Below are positions 11,989-23,916 of a stretch of 64,000 bases of DNA, in pieces. Both the position numbers and the translations under genes were made by a program. Below the pieces are notes generated by a model. That model did no database searches. It saw nothing but the letters and a program-made list of their open reading frames with translations, and was not told the origin of the DNA. Within the stretch, counting starts at the first letter, position 1; each line of letters begins with the position of its first letter. This DNA comes from Lantana camara (taxonomy: Eukaryota > Streptophyta > Magnoliopsida > Lamiales > Verbenaceae), in assembly GCA_037501455.1 (NCBI GenBank), contig CM074858.1, positions 99,296,001 to 99,360,000 on the forward strand, given 5' to 3'.

Positions 11989-13114
11989 CTTCTACATTTT
12001 GTTCCTCACCCTCGAGGGCATAAGCACGAGCTCGAATCATAGGCTTTGGAGCTCCGTTCTGAAATCCAGGGTTCTTGTCAGGACACGTATTCGCCATGTG
12101 ATCCGCTTTTCCACAAATGATACATAAACCCAATCTTTTCCAACAATTGTAGAAGTTGTGGGTTGGACCTCCGCAATACGTACATGGTGGCTTAGACAAT
12201 TGATCCTCGCTCAAAGTCTGCTGAGTTTTAGGAGCCATCACTCGAGGCGGAGCATTATGAGAAACTTGCCCTCCAAACTTAGGTTTCTTGAAAAGACCTT
12301 GTGTAGGTGGTGCGGCTTGTACCATAGGCCTCTTACCATACCCCGATCCTCGTCCCATAGGAGCCTTAAAAATTGGATCTTTCTTCTTGAATTCCTCTTC
12401 TTGTTCCAAAGCTCTCTGTACAGTATCAGCAAAGGACAAGTAAATATGTCCAGCTTGGCCGTACCTCAGATCCTGTCTAAGTCCGGCAATAAACTTCTTC
12501 GCCTTCCTCTTTTCATCCCTCGTGATATGAGGTGCATACTTTCCAAGTCGGTTAAAAATGGCAATGTACTGAGCCACTGAACGGCTACCCTGCTTCAAGT
12601 TTATGAATTCTTGCTCCTTTCTCTCTCTCACCACCTCGGGCACAAAACACTCTCGAAACTCTCTTTTGAAGACTTCCCACGTAATCTCCTCTTCATCAAC
12701 CTCTAACTTCTCCCTCGACCTCTCCCACCAATCATAAGCTTCGCCATCCAACTGAAATACGGCGAACTAAACCTTCTCTTGGGTGGTAAATTGTCGAACT
12801 CCAAATATCCTCTCTATTCTCATCAGCCATCCCTCCGATAGCTCATCATCAATTGAGCCAGAAAACCGTGGAGGGTTGTAACTTAGAAATATCCCATGAG
12901 GATCTCTATGATTGTTGTTATTCAACGGAGCCGGTTGTTCAACGGGTTGTGGTGGGGGAGCTTGACACCGTCGATGTTCCACATAATTAAAAACCGCTTC
13001 CATAAAATTTTCCATGTCCATCGGAGGCGGTTGCTGTTGTCCTTGTGGTGTAGGGGAATGATCACGGTGTCTACGTTGCCCCTGTGATCTCTCACGATGT
13101 CTACGTGGAGGCAT
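11966..13114 (-). pseudogene. Tekay/Del gag, one in-frame stop
   Basis: Structural protein of the chromovirus particle. Part 1 (13114-12767) starts MPPRRHRERSQG and runs into TAG at 12769-12767. The frame reopens immediately and part 2 reaches 11966, carrying the gag core (GEAYDWWERS, FKREFRECFVP, FINLKQGSRSVAQY) and two CCHC zinc knuckles: CTYCGGPTHNFYNC and CIICGKADHMANTC. The TAG fits a single CAG-to-TAG change. The end overlaps the start of pol by 23 bp in another frame; in this lineage gag and pol are usually one frame, so an indel here is likely. Confidence 0.88.
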
Positions 13115-13339
13115 CCTGTTCAGAAAACACTGAAGTGCATGTTATCTTTAGTTAATGCATGAAAATGCAATTAGTTCAGTCAAGATCGAAGTATAGGGCA
13201 CATAAGCATATATAGAATGCATAAAAGATGCATATGCAACCACATTGTCAATTAGTCCTAAAGCCGAACGACCTAGACTGACTCACACGACACTAGAGCC
13301 CGGGTTTTGCAACCTTTGGCTCTGAAACCACTTAAAGGA
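13115..13339 (-). other. Untranslated leader between 5' LTR and gag
   Basis: Leader of the Tekay element containing the primer binding site. No coding potential; it should hold packaging signals, which cannot be recognised by eye. Confidence 0.6.
13317..13330 (-). promoter_or_regulatory. Primer binding site, initiator-tRNA-Met type
   Basis: Minus strand TGGTTTCAGAGCCA, nine bases inside the 5' LTR end. It differs at one base from the TGGTATCAGAGC site complementary to plant initiator tRNA-Met that many Gypsy elements use. Confidence 0.75.
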
Positions 13340-16078
13340 TGTAACGCCCGAGCGTGAGGCGCCACATCCCCCGCACCGAGACCCGACCCGCATAGGAAAT
13401 GAAAAATCCCTACACGTGTCAAATCACGGCGAACGAGGACATAACACACACGCTAAGCTAGGCGGGAGCTAACCCTTCAACCAAACAATAACCAACATGA
13501 AATCAATCGAGAAACAAATGCAATAGCGGAAGCAATAAACACAATTATTCACATTGAGCATCCAAGCTCCAAAAATAGATCAACCTATACAATAAATGGT
13601 AGCAATGCCCTCACGGCTCAAAATAACAGAATTCGCTCCATACAAATCCAAAATACAAAATATAAGTACGAATGAGTGTAAAGGAAATGCTAGACACAAA
13701 TGCAAGACCTAGACGACTCGAATTCCCGACTAGTACCTCCAAACCTGCACGAAACAACTGAAAACAAACCGGGTTCAGTCTAAAAGAGACTGGTGGGTAT
13801 AAAAGCGGGGCATAAGTATAAATATCGTGGAATTGAAACATATACATGCAAGCCCTAATCCCATAGAAGTTTGATAAGAAATTTCCCAAGCTGGCAAAGC
13901 AAATAAAACATCAATGGGATTACGACTATCATATTCATTCATAATTAACATAGGGTTTAAGGCCCGGCGAGTGGGCGTGCATCATCTCCAACCTTCTCCT
14001 CGTGTAATCATATTCATAATTTCATAAGTTATCATACATAACATATGTGAACATACATAATGATCATAATCATTCATATACACCTTCTTCCTCCGGCGGT
14101 GGACGAGTTTGCAAGACTCGACCACCTCATACATAATGGCTAGTGAGGTACATGAATCCTCAAAAGCCCGACTAGCGTTTTCTCGTCAAAACTCCTGACG
14201 AGATCCGTTTCGACATAAAATGGTTGGAACTAGTGCACGGGTTCACCGTCGGCCCTTACCTCCCCGGCTTACCACGATACACTAAGCTCCGGGCCCGTGA
14301 TCATAACATACATGCAATCTCGCCAAAACAAAAGGTAGGTTTTCATAAAGAAGGGCTTAACAATCGAAAATCATAAGACTCTTTAAAAGACTCGTTAATT
14401 ATAAATATAACTTTTGGCTTAAAACGGTCACATAAGGGTTATATTGGTTCGAGATAACTATTAGTAGAGAAACCCACCTCGAACCGACAAAAGAAGACAC
14501 GAAAGCCTCAAGGACCGGCCTCGTCTCCAACGGGATCAAAATCTGTGCAAGAAAGGTGACGTGAGACTCAAAATGACCAAATATGACGCTCGGCAATGAA
14601 ATGATCATGCTATGAATATGTAAAAGAGTATGTTATGTAATGAACATGTTTATGTGCACTATTAAGGAATTTAAATCATATAATCAAAATATATGTATAT
14701 ATATATATACACATGCATACATACACAACAAGCATGAAACCACAAAATGCATGAAAACAGAAGGTGACACTCCCGTGTCACCAACATAAAGCAATCTGTG
14801 ACACCCCCGTGTCACGGTACAGGGGAACAAGAAATCAGAAGGTGACACGCCCGTGTCACCACTACAAGGCAAACCGTGACACCCCCGTGTCTCGGTACAG
14901 CGGAACCAAACAATCATGCACCCCCGTGTCACCCTAAAGAAGAAAGGGGTGACACGCCCGTGTCACGCACGCAGCAGAGAAAAAAACGCAGTAGAAAACA
15001 GAGTATAACCAAGACACAACATTCTCAACACATTCAATCAACAAAAGAAAACTAAGATGTAATGAAACCACTTAAAAACAACTCCCAATCATGCTCCCAA
15101 AACCTTGAAACATGAGATGTAGTGTGTGGTGATCAATTCTTACCAAAACTTCAATAACTCATTAATGGTGGCTCATAAATACCTCAACTAACAACTAATA
15201 CATCACCATAAATGTAAGAGGAGATCAAAACAATCATTTTCATGCTTGAAATCATCCAAAAAGATCAAGAATTGAAAGAGATCAACCAAAAAGCTCAAAA
15301 CCTAAATATATCTCCATCTTTGCCAAAACTCATGAAACCAAGCTCAAATTTCGGGATGAATGAATGCAAATGACTCATATTGAATGTACATAACATATCC
15401 AAGCTTACCTTGTGGATTAATGGAGGTTTGGGAGGAGATTTGAGCTTGAATCTCCAAGGAGGGCTTGAGTGACGGGATTTCTGGAATGCAGAGGATGTTT
15501 GGCCAATTTACTCCAAGTGGGAAGGGTTATCTCGGTTTGGGGGGTTAAGGGCTGAATAGAGGGTTGAGTTAGGGTTCCATAGAGTCTAACCATGGTTAAT
15601 TTGGTCAACAAATGAATAAGTTATGGCCATTTTAGTGCAGCAAGGTCAGTTTAGGCGTCCGTTGTGTGTTTCGGTTGAATTTCGGAGGTTCAAATGGCTT
15701 TGTAAAAATATAAGGCTAAGCTCATCAAACTCGAATTTTTTATACGAGTTCAACGAAGTTGACGAAACTCGAAACCGAGTTTCCTAGCTCAAGTTATCAA
15801 ATAAGGAACCAATGGTGCGCTAATTGCTCGTTAGCCCCCGTTTTGGATTCCGAAATCATTTCACGTAGAAACGGCAAGCAATTAATTCGTTCAAGCGCAA
15901 ATAGTTCAAAGAAAATTCATATAAATTCAAATTCAAATATTTCAAATAATTAAATAATTCTCTAATTAATATAATATAAGATAAAGAAATTAAATAACGT
16001 AATTAAAATAAATTAAACGCGCACGTAATTATCACATAATTCATACCTGAACGATTTGGAAAAAATCGGGGCGTCACA
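13340..16078 (-). repeat. 5' LTR of the Tekay element (LTR B')
   Basis: 2739 bp, near-identical to 5854-8588 with scattered substitutions and small indels. It has the same palindrome cluster (14760-14968) and stem-loop. It ends GGGGCGTCACA at 16078, followed by GTGAG, the near-match to GTGGG on the far side of the element. Confidence 0.93.
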
Positions 16079-16867
16079 GTGAGGGTTGGAGAACGTGCTT
16101 GTACCCTCCGAGCTATATGTATGTATGTTATGGTTTGTGAAATGGGGATAGACTCGGTAAATAAGATGAAACATGACTATGTTTTGAAAAGATAAGTAAA
16201 GTTATGAAATGTTATGTTAAGTTATGAAACGTTACGTTGTGTTTTGCTATGTTATACTTTGTTTTGTTAAGGAATTCCCTATACGTATAATCACGGGAAA
16301 AATGTTTTTGTGTGCAAAAACTATCCTCGGTTCATGAACATTTATGGTTTTGAACGTGCTTTACTTTATATATATGTATAGGGTATGTGTGTTAGTCCCT
16401 CACTCAGTCAATGGACTGACCCTCGCCCTCCTCAATGTTTTTAGTTGCAGGTTGGCTTTCGGTGTTCGAGTTAGGTGGTTTGTCTTGTTCTTTGAATTTG
16501 TCGATCAGAGTCAAGTTTGTGTGAATGTTTAATTTTTTGTATTTTTCACTTTGGACTTGTTTGAGTATTATATGTATGTATTTATGTTCTCGATATTTTG
16601 AATTATGATTTTGGGATTAGGGATCAATGCTAGTTGAATCCGTCACCTGTTATTGTTTACTTCTAATTATGAATGGCATGCTTTCGTTCCACATTTATTT
16701 GTTGTTTTTGCTTGGTATTTGAAGTCAGGGTTTACGTATTGCTAAGCTTAGGTGTGTCTATCTGTCTCCCGTTCGCTACTGCTTGATTCATGTACGGGCT
16801 TCCCATTTCGTATGTGGATTGGGCCTTAGTGCGAGGAATGTGGTGATCCACCGTCAGGGGTGCTACA
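16079..16867 (+). mobile_element. Right piece of truncated LTR F
   Basis: Continuation of 5267-5853. It holds a TATA-like region near 16361-16375, a CAGTC-AATG-GACTG stem-loop at 16405-16418 and the terminus GTCAGGGGTGCTACA ending at 16867. It abuts the LINE directly, so the LTR retrotransposon probably inserted into the LINE's RNase H region and the other LINE half was lost with the left LTR end. Confidence 0.75.
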
Positions 16868-18545
16868 TGATGCCCTCTATTCCTGGCGGACCCTGGTTCC
16901 CCCTTACAGCACCATCCATATTAATCTTAAACCACCCTACCATAGGTTTCAGCCATGTGATCGAAATCAGCGAAGGGGGCATCTGGCCTCCACACACACA
17001 TCGAACATGTAGGTGAGGCGTATGTCCCCCCACCACCATGACCTGCAAATATAACCAACCACTCTTAATCGATGTATATGCTTAATAACACGTTCAATAA
17101 CATTGTGGTGATTAAAACGTCCTCCCTGGTGCTTGACGCGATTGCGCTCAAGCCAAAGATACCATAAGATAAAGATGGGGACAATCGCGCAGATGTGTTT
17201 AGTGCGACTACAAGGAGTGGAATTAACCCAAATATGGAGGTTATCACCGGAGAGTCGGTTTGCATCATATCAACCCCAAACATTCCTCCAAAATGTTCCC
17301 ATATGCGTTTAGCTTTATCACTGTTTATAAAGAGATGGTTACGAGTTTTGCAAGAAGAGTAATAATAACATTTCAAAACAAGAATGATTCCATTACACTG
17401 AGACGGCCATTACTCAGTAACCAATCTCTAACAAGTCAAAAAACAAAAATTAGTATAGTGGGGGTAAGGTCGGTACTCCAAATAGAAGTTATTAACTCCA
17501 TTTGATCATGTGTCTTACGTATTGCATTGTAAGCAGATTTGAGGGTAAAATTGTCATTAGTTTCCATTCCCCAAACCAGAAAGTCTCTAACACCATAGCT
17601 AATCAGAATTTAACTAATGCGTATAGCCATCTCATCCCCAAACATACTGCGAAGAAGATGAAGATTCCAACCTCAATTATCCCAGAAGAAGTTTACCTTG
17701 ATGCTACTATCAAAACTAGGTAACACTTCCACAATATTTTTCCGCTTAAGCCACTGATCTTCACCAAATGAAAGATCTCCGCTACCTGAATTCTAGTGGA
17801 TACCTTGATACACTTGATCACGCACACTACGTAACCTTTTCTAAATCATAGAACTTAGTGTAGGACGGCGGGCCACGCTTGGGTCGTAACTTTTACAACA
17901 ACACGACCTCATATATCTCACCCAGAGAGTGTCAATTGAATTCCACCATAGTTTATACGATTAGGCCTTCACCAAGGTTCCCCTCTTGCGTAGGATGACA
18001 AAGGCGATCCTATGAACCGTAATGTAATACTCATGTGGTAGACTTTGATCCCCAGAAAAATCTATTGAGAATATGCCCAATCTGATCCAGAACCACTTGG
18101 GGAGGCTCCCGGATTTGCAAGTATAAGAAGGTATAGAACAGAGGATGCTCTAGATAATCTTCAATCTACTACCCAAAGACAATGATGCAGTTTCCCATCC
18201 TTGAATACGCATTTGAATTTTCGTGACTATATTGTCGAAAAGAGTAATCTTGCATCGTCCTCTAAAAAGTGGAGCACCCAAGTATTCAATAGGAAAGGAT
18301 GTTCTTTTAAAATCGAACATGGGATTCCCTGATTGTGCAGCTTCATCGGAGTTATTGCCCACTAAAAAAGAACTCTTTGCAACGTTAATTTTTTGGCCGG
18401 TGCATAATTCATACTCATCAAGAATTCTTTTGACCTGCTGCAAAGGTTCTAAGCGGCTATTTGTAAAAACAATAACATCATCCGCATAGGCCAAGAGAGT
18501 CACTACAGCATTTGAATCTTTCCCATACCAAGTATGTGGATTGTA
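16868..18545 (-). pseudogene. Fragment of an L1-type LINE (RT, zf-RVT, RNase H)
   Basis: A non-LTR retrotransposon remnant on the reverse strand with many frame breaks. 18503-18150 encodes the RT part with LAYADDVIVF (catalytic YADD), a GQKINVAKSS block and the IQGWETASLSLGSRLKII end. 17376-17065 matches a zf-RVT-like block (NHLFINSDKAKRIWEHFG). 17048-16868 starts an RNase H domain (GWFKINMDGAVRGNQG). Domain order and RNase H are typical of plant L1 LINEs. The 5' half (endonuclease, early RT) is absent beyond 18545. The 3' end is cut at 16868 by LTR F. Confidence 0.8.
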
Positions 18546-18856
18546 AAAGGCTGAAAATATGTCTCAAATAAAAATATGACACATGTATTAATTTATATAT
18601 TAAATATCAAAATTATATTTTCTATTCTTAATTTTAGGGAACTATTCAAATAAATTCCTAAAATAAATAGTCAATTAATTTATATTTTTTAATATATATT
18701 TTGAATGTGTCAAATTTTGAATTTAACAATCAAATCAAATCTTCCCAAATAAGAGAAAGTCAAAAATAATATTTTTTAAATGAAATCACATCTTTTTATT
18801 TATAGAAGACACGACAAAATTAAGGAATGACCAATCAGATTGAAGTCTTCCTTCGT
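18546..18856 (+). mobile_element. Left part of an unclassified LTR-like sequence split by a TIR element
   Basis: AT-rich DNA ending in a promoter-like stretch (GACCAATCAG near 18829). It joins 27610 onward when the 18857-27601 element is removed, bringing a CCAAT-like box in front of CATAAATAAAAGG (27638-27650). This resembles the U3/R of an LTR element in plus orientation. Its borders are not resolved. Confidence 0.4.
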
Positions 18857-19175
18857 CTATGATGCATGGACACAGACATGACGACACGGACACGACACGA
18901 CACGGACATGGCGACACGGATTTTTTCGAAATTTTAGGACACGACACGGCTATATTTTATATATAAATAATTATATTTTATAAATACTATTTTATTTATT
19001 AAACTTTGTGGATCCTTTTGTTAATAATTATGAATTAAAGAAAAAAACAAAAACCTAGAGGATGCCTATGGTTCACAAAAACCGACCCTTATTTATTCAT
19101 TTATTGGCATATAAAGATTGAATAATTGAATTAATTACACGTGATGGGGTGTATTTTTATCAAAAAGATATCCCA

Positions 19176-19473
19176 TCTATGTTATTATATATTTGAAAAC
19201 GAGGTTTGACTTTTTATTGTGTATTTTGATGATGTGGAATTTTGTGGGTTTTTTGAGATTTTTAATTAAATAGAAAAAATGTAATTGGTTGATCTTTATT
19301 TTGTATATTATTTATTTTAAAACAAATAGTAACTTATGGAAATAATTATCTTTGACAATATTTATAATATACTTTCTATGTATGAATTTTTGTTCTAAAT
19401 TATACATATTTTTATCAATATAAATAAAGGTCATGATTAATGAGCTTTAAATTAAGAAAGAATGAATTGACAA
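19176..19473 (+). mobile_element. Older Helitron 5' end
   Basis: TCTATGTTATTATATATTTGAAAAC begins at 19176 after an A, followed by GTGGAATTTTGTGGGTTTTTTGAG. This 5' end closely resembles the next one at 19474. It was probably interrupted by that second Helitron. 23740-23916 resembles 19290-19410, so parts of this family are repeated further right. Confidence 0.5.
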
Positions 19474-20582
19474 TCTATACTATTATATATTTGAAAACAA
19501 TGTTTGACTTTCAATTGTGCATTTTGCATGACGTGGAATTTTGTGGTTTTTTTGAAGTTTTTAATTAAATAGAAAAAATATGATTGACTTATCTTTATTT
19601 TATATATTATTTTATTATGAAAATAAATAGTAACTAAGGAAAATAATTATATTTGAAAATTTTGATTGAATGGAATTAATTTTCATATTTGTTCTAATTA
19701 AGTAAGGTTAATATTATATGTGTATATTTTGATATTTCTATATTTTCGTTAAATTAATTTTAATGGCCGATTATTTGAATCATGGATACAATTTCCATAA
19801 AAAGTCAGTAATTTCAAATTTAAATTCAAACATTACAAAATAAAGATAATTGATTAAGTTGTTTAAATTACTCCATCAATTAATTCATTTTTTAAATTTT
19901 AAAATTAATGGTTAATATATATATACACACACAATTATATATAAAAATGTATTTTTTCAGACTAAATTGTGTCAATTTTCTTAGAAATTTTTAGAATTTT
20001 AATTTTTTTGTTGTTAAATAGTATTAATTGAGGTTAGTAATAATGTAGAATTTTTGGTTTTTCAAAAAATTGCATTTTTATGGCTAATCATTCGAATCAT
20101 GGAAAACTCCCATAAAATATTACTACATTCCCAATTTTAAATTCAAATCTTTCAAAGTAAAAGGGATAATCAGTTGCTTAAACTACTTCGTCAAATTAAT
20201 GTTGAGTAAAGAAAATTGTCATAAATATTGATATTACATTTCATACGTCTTGCATCGGCTAATATTGGTGTTTTAGTTTTCTTCTTTAATTCTATTTGAT
20301 ATGTTTTTTCATTTTTCTTCATGACCACTACTTGCTATGAGAGAATCTGATGAATTCCAATAACATGTAAGTACTTCTACAACTTTGTAAATAATGATCC
20401 GTTTGATTTTTTTTTTATTTTTATATATTTTACATATTATGACTATATGTTTTTTTTTATTCGTTTTATCTTGCACCATCTTTTTTTTATTACTCATTAT
20501 CAATCAGTATATTTTTTTAATTGAGTCAAACTTTTTTATGCAATGTTTAAATTTAAGTGAGTTTTTGTATTTCATACAACTA

Positions 20583-20712
20583 CTGTTCTTTTCGTGAATT
20601 ATCTCCACTTCAAGTTGTGAATTATCTCCACTTCAAGTTGAGTTGTTACTGTTCTTTTCGTGAATTATCTCCACTTCAATTTGAGTTGTTACTGTTCTTT
20701 TCTCTTCAAGTT
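20583..20712. repeat. Short tandem repeat (about 58-bp unit)
   Basis: GTTCTTTTCGTGAATTATCTCCACTTCAA and following GTTGAGTTGTTACT are repeated two to three times with small changes, plus a shorter copy at the right end. Confidence 0.7.
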
Positions 20713-20785
20713 GAGTTTTAGCGGCAACAGTTACTCTATTTTAAATTTTATTGATTTTTTGATATATATTAATTTTATTTTTGAT

Positions 20786-20786
<1 letters not shown>

Positions 20787-20841
<55 letters not shown>
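20787..20841. repeat. (TA)n microsatellite, tail of the SINE
   Basis: About 27 uninterrupted TA units directly beside the 3' side of the reverse-strand SINE at 20847-20938. Confidence 0.9.
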
Positions 20842-20844
<3 letters not shown>

Positions 20845-20846
20845 TA

Positions 20847-20938
20847 ACACACACCCCAAGTGGCCAGAGGGATTCGAACCCGTATCTTTACCTTCGAGCA
20901 ATAACCCTCAAACCACTTGGCCAACCCCCTGTTGGCAT
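20847..20938 (-). mobile_element. tRNA-derived SINE
   Basis: On the minus strand it has an A-box-like TGGCCAAGTGGTTTGAGGG (around 20929-20911) and a B-box GGGTTCGAATCCC (around 20881-20869), followed by TCTGGCCACTTGGGGTGTGTG and an A/T-rich tail. The boxes are RNA polymerase III internal promoters as in tRNA genes. A relative lies at 32086-32186. It does not fold as a full tRNA, hence SINE. Confidence 0.65.
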
Positions 20939-22258
20939 AAATTTTTTTGTCAAATGTAGTTTTAAAATGTATTATGTAATTGTATTAACACGTGGAAAGG
21001 AAAGTTATTAACATCAAAATATTGATTCACAATTTTATTTATTATTTATAATTCATTTAATTGTATGATAATAATTATCTTTTGAATTTAGTATCTGATT
21101 TTGATTATTTGTTTTGAAGTATTTGTATATTTTTGTGTTTATGAATTTACTCATGTTTTTTTAACTTTACAAAAATTGATTCAATACAATTTTTTTTCTT
21201 TTTTGAAATTTTTTATTCTTTAAAATTTATGTTATTGGTCAATAAAATTTTCATAATATTTAATATTTTGAAGATCTTAATTATTTACCAAGTCACATTA
21301 ATTAACATATCAATCTCATAAATTTAATTAACATATCAATCTCATAAATTTAAGAAAGTTCAACTGCCAATATTTTATTTTTGTCAAGTAATTAATTGAT
21401 TCTACATAATAAAAAAATATTCAAATATAAATATTTTAATTAATTGATTGGTCCAATAATTAAAAATAAATTTAATTTATTTTGAATTAATTAAGGGAAT
21501 TAGATTTTTTAAAACTTATTTTCAGCAAATATATGTGCACAATATAACGAAATCTTGATATAAATCAAGCCATCAAGGAAATTCAATTGAAGAAGAAAGC
21601 AAGGTTGGCTTCATTATTGCAACCGTAATTTCCCTTTAATTATTTTATTTTGTACTTATAATTTATTAATATATGTCTTTTTTTTTCTTTTTTTCATATT
21701 ATTATTATTATTATTAGTCAAAGATCGTCAAGACTTATTCACAAATATACATTGCTACTTCGTTTTGGCAAATATATATATATATACTTGAAAATAGAAA
21801 AAAAAAAATCCGATCCTATTCACTCACTAAATTTTAATTACATCAATTTTGACATAAACATTGAATATTTCGACTCTCTACAATTTTTGAGTTTTATAGT
21901 TTTCATCAACAGTGATAATGGTTTACATACTGTAGCCTTTTTTTATTCATATATTGTTTATATATTATTTTTGTGTTTTAATTTTACTTTCTTTTTATTA
22001 TAAATTTTTCAGGATAAAAAGGATCGTTTATGTGTTATTCTATCGTATACATCTTACGAACTAAGACGTCATGTTCTTTTCTTCCACCTTCACAATATAC
22101 TTATATTCTAAATTTTTGTTACATTTAATTGTTACTAATTTATAATTTTTTCATTCATTCTTTTATAAATAAAATATCTTCTTTTGAAGATTTTGTTCAA
22201 GTATCGATTCTTAAAAGGTAATTTTATACATATTTATGTTCAATGATAATTATGTATT

Positions 22259-22261
<3 letters not shown>

Positions 22262-22306
<45 letters not shown>
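22262..22306. repeat. (TA)n microsatellite
   Basis: An uninterrupted run of TA followed by a T run at 22307-22321, inside the Helitron. Confidence 0.9.
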
Positions 22307-22321
<15 letters not shown>

Positions 22322-22432
22322 GTATTATAAATTTTTTCTCCATTTTTTTATACTGATTGTGAGAAGGTAATATTATACATATCTTTTTTCAATAATAATT
22401 TATGAATTGTATATATATTCTTTTGGTATTAG

Positions 22433-22609
<177 letters not shown>

Positions 22610-23702
22610 TAATGTTGTTCTTCTTTTTTTTTTTTTTTTTCTTTCATAATGTTGGCAGTTTAATTTGTTTATTTGGGTCATATGATGTATAAAAAATTCC
22701 AACTTTAAAAATAATACAAACGATATATAATAAATCATTAAAAGTTATTTAAATATTCCTTAGAGATAATTTTATTTGTTAATATATGGACATATAAATT
22801 TATTTGTATAGTTTTATAATTTTAATTATATATCTTGCAAATTTGAATTATAGAAAGTATTGTATAAAATCGGTTAATAAATTTTAAAATAATTTGAATC
22901 ATTTTTTCTTTTAAAAACTTATACCTTCAATTGGGATTCGAACCTCCACCCATTTTTTTTAAAAAAAAATTAGAAAACGTGAACCTCTGCCTTATTTTTG
23001 GCTTTAGCAATTAAGGTCAACATTTTCATAAAATGTAAATACACAAAGTTTTTCGAAATGGCAAAATGAAGTTGACTTATAGTTTATTAAACTCAAAAAA
23101 AATTCTTTAATATTTAAATTTTATTTAGAGTTTTAATTTGTATATTAAAAGTTATTTCATTAGTTATGTTGTGCTATATGAATTTTTAATATTTTTGGAT
23201 TTTATACTTTTAATATAACATGTATATTTTATAATATGTTAATTTATTATTTTTTATAAAATAAAATCCACATCACTTATGTGATATTTTTTAATATTGA
23301 ATATGAAGTTTTTTTAAGAAAAATAGAATTATAAATTTGTATTTCTAAAAAAAAAAAAAAAAAAAAACTATTTACATAAATTTTTTAGGTCTAAAACTCT
23401 GGTAAAAATTTAATATCGCTGGGAGTAAAAGTGAATTATTTGCATTTTGGGACCTTATTTTTCGGGAAAAAAAATTAAAAGGATAGAACTTTTTAAAAAC
23501 TGTAGGACAAACAGAAAAAAAAAATCGATCCGTGTTTTGTATATTTTTTTAGGCTTTATGCTAAATGTTTTTTTTTTTAATTTCTTTATTGTTGTTTTTT
23601 TATCATATAAGATCAAGAAATTTATTTTATATTATTATAGTTTATAATATTTATACTTAATATTATACACTAAAACCGTGCATAGCACGGGGCACACACT
23701 AG

Positions 23703-23916
23703 TTTTTATATATCATGACATTCACCCCATAATTAGGGTGATATTTAATGCTATCATTAATTAGGGTTAAAGAGATAGATAAAGAAAAATTAAAATTAAA
23801 ATATTTATTTTGTATATAATTTTTTTATGAAAATAAATATTACTAAAGAAAATAATTATTTTCAGCAATATTCATAATATATTTTTCATTATGAATTTCT
23901 TTTGAAAATATACATA
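23703..23916. mobile_element. Spacer of Helitron-family sequence between two Helitrons
   Basis: AT-rich. 23740-23916 resembles 19290-19410, so it is probably the remainder of an older family member into which the flanking Helitrons inserted. Confidence 0.4.

Larger units (their letters stand above)
5854..16078 (-). mobile_element. Full-length Ty3/Gypsy Tekay/Del chromovirus, decayed
   Basis: A 10.2-kb LTR retrotransposon on the reverse strand with LTRs 13340-16078 (5') and 5854-8588 (3'), bordered by GTGGG (5849-5853) and GTGAG (16079-16083). The order on the minus strand is LTR, primer binding site, gag with two zinc knuckles, protease, reverse transcriptase, RNase H, integrase, chromodomain, polypurine tract, LTR. 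The C-terminal chromodomain and the RT and integrase type place it in the Del/Tekay chromovirus lineage. Two in-frame stops and a gag-pol frame change mean it is not autonomous now. Confidence 0.93.

Noticed and set aside
16344..17016. Short forward frames across the LTR F / LINE junction
   Set aside because: They cross an element border and oppose the LINE coding strand.
20847..20938. tRNA-like gene with A and B boxes
   Set aside because: No cloverleaf can be drawn, and it has a 3' extension and an A/T tail plus a relative at 32086-32186; it is a SINE.
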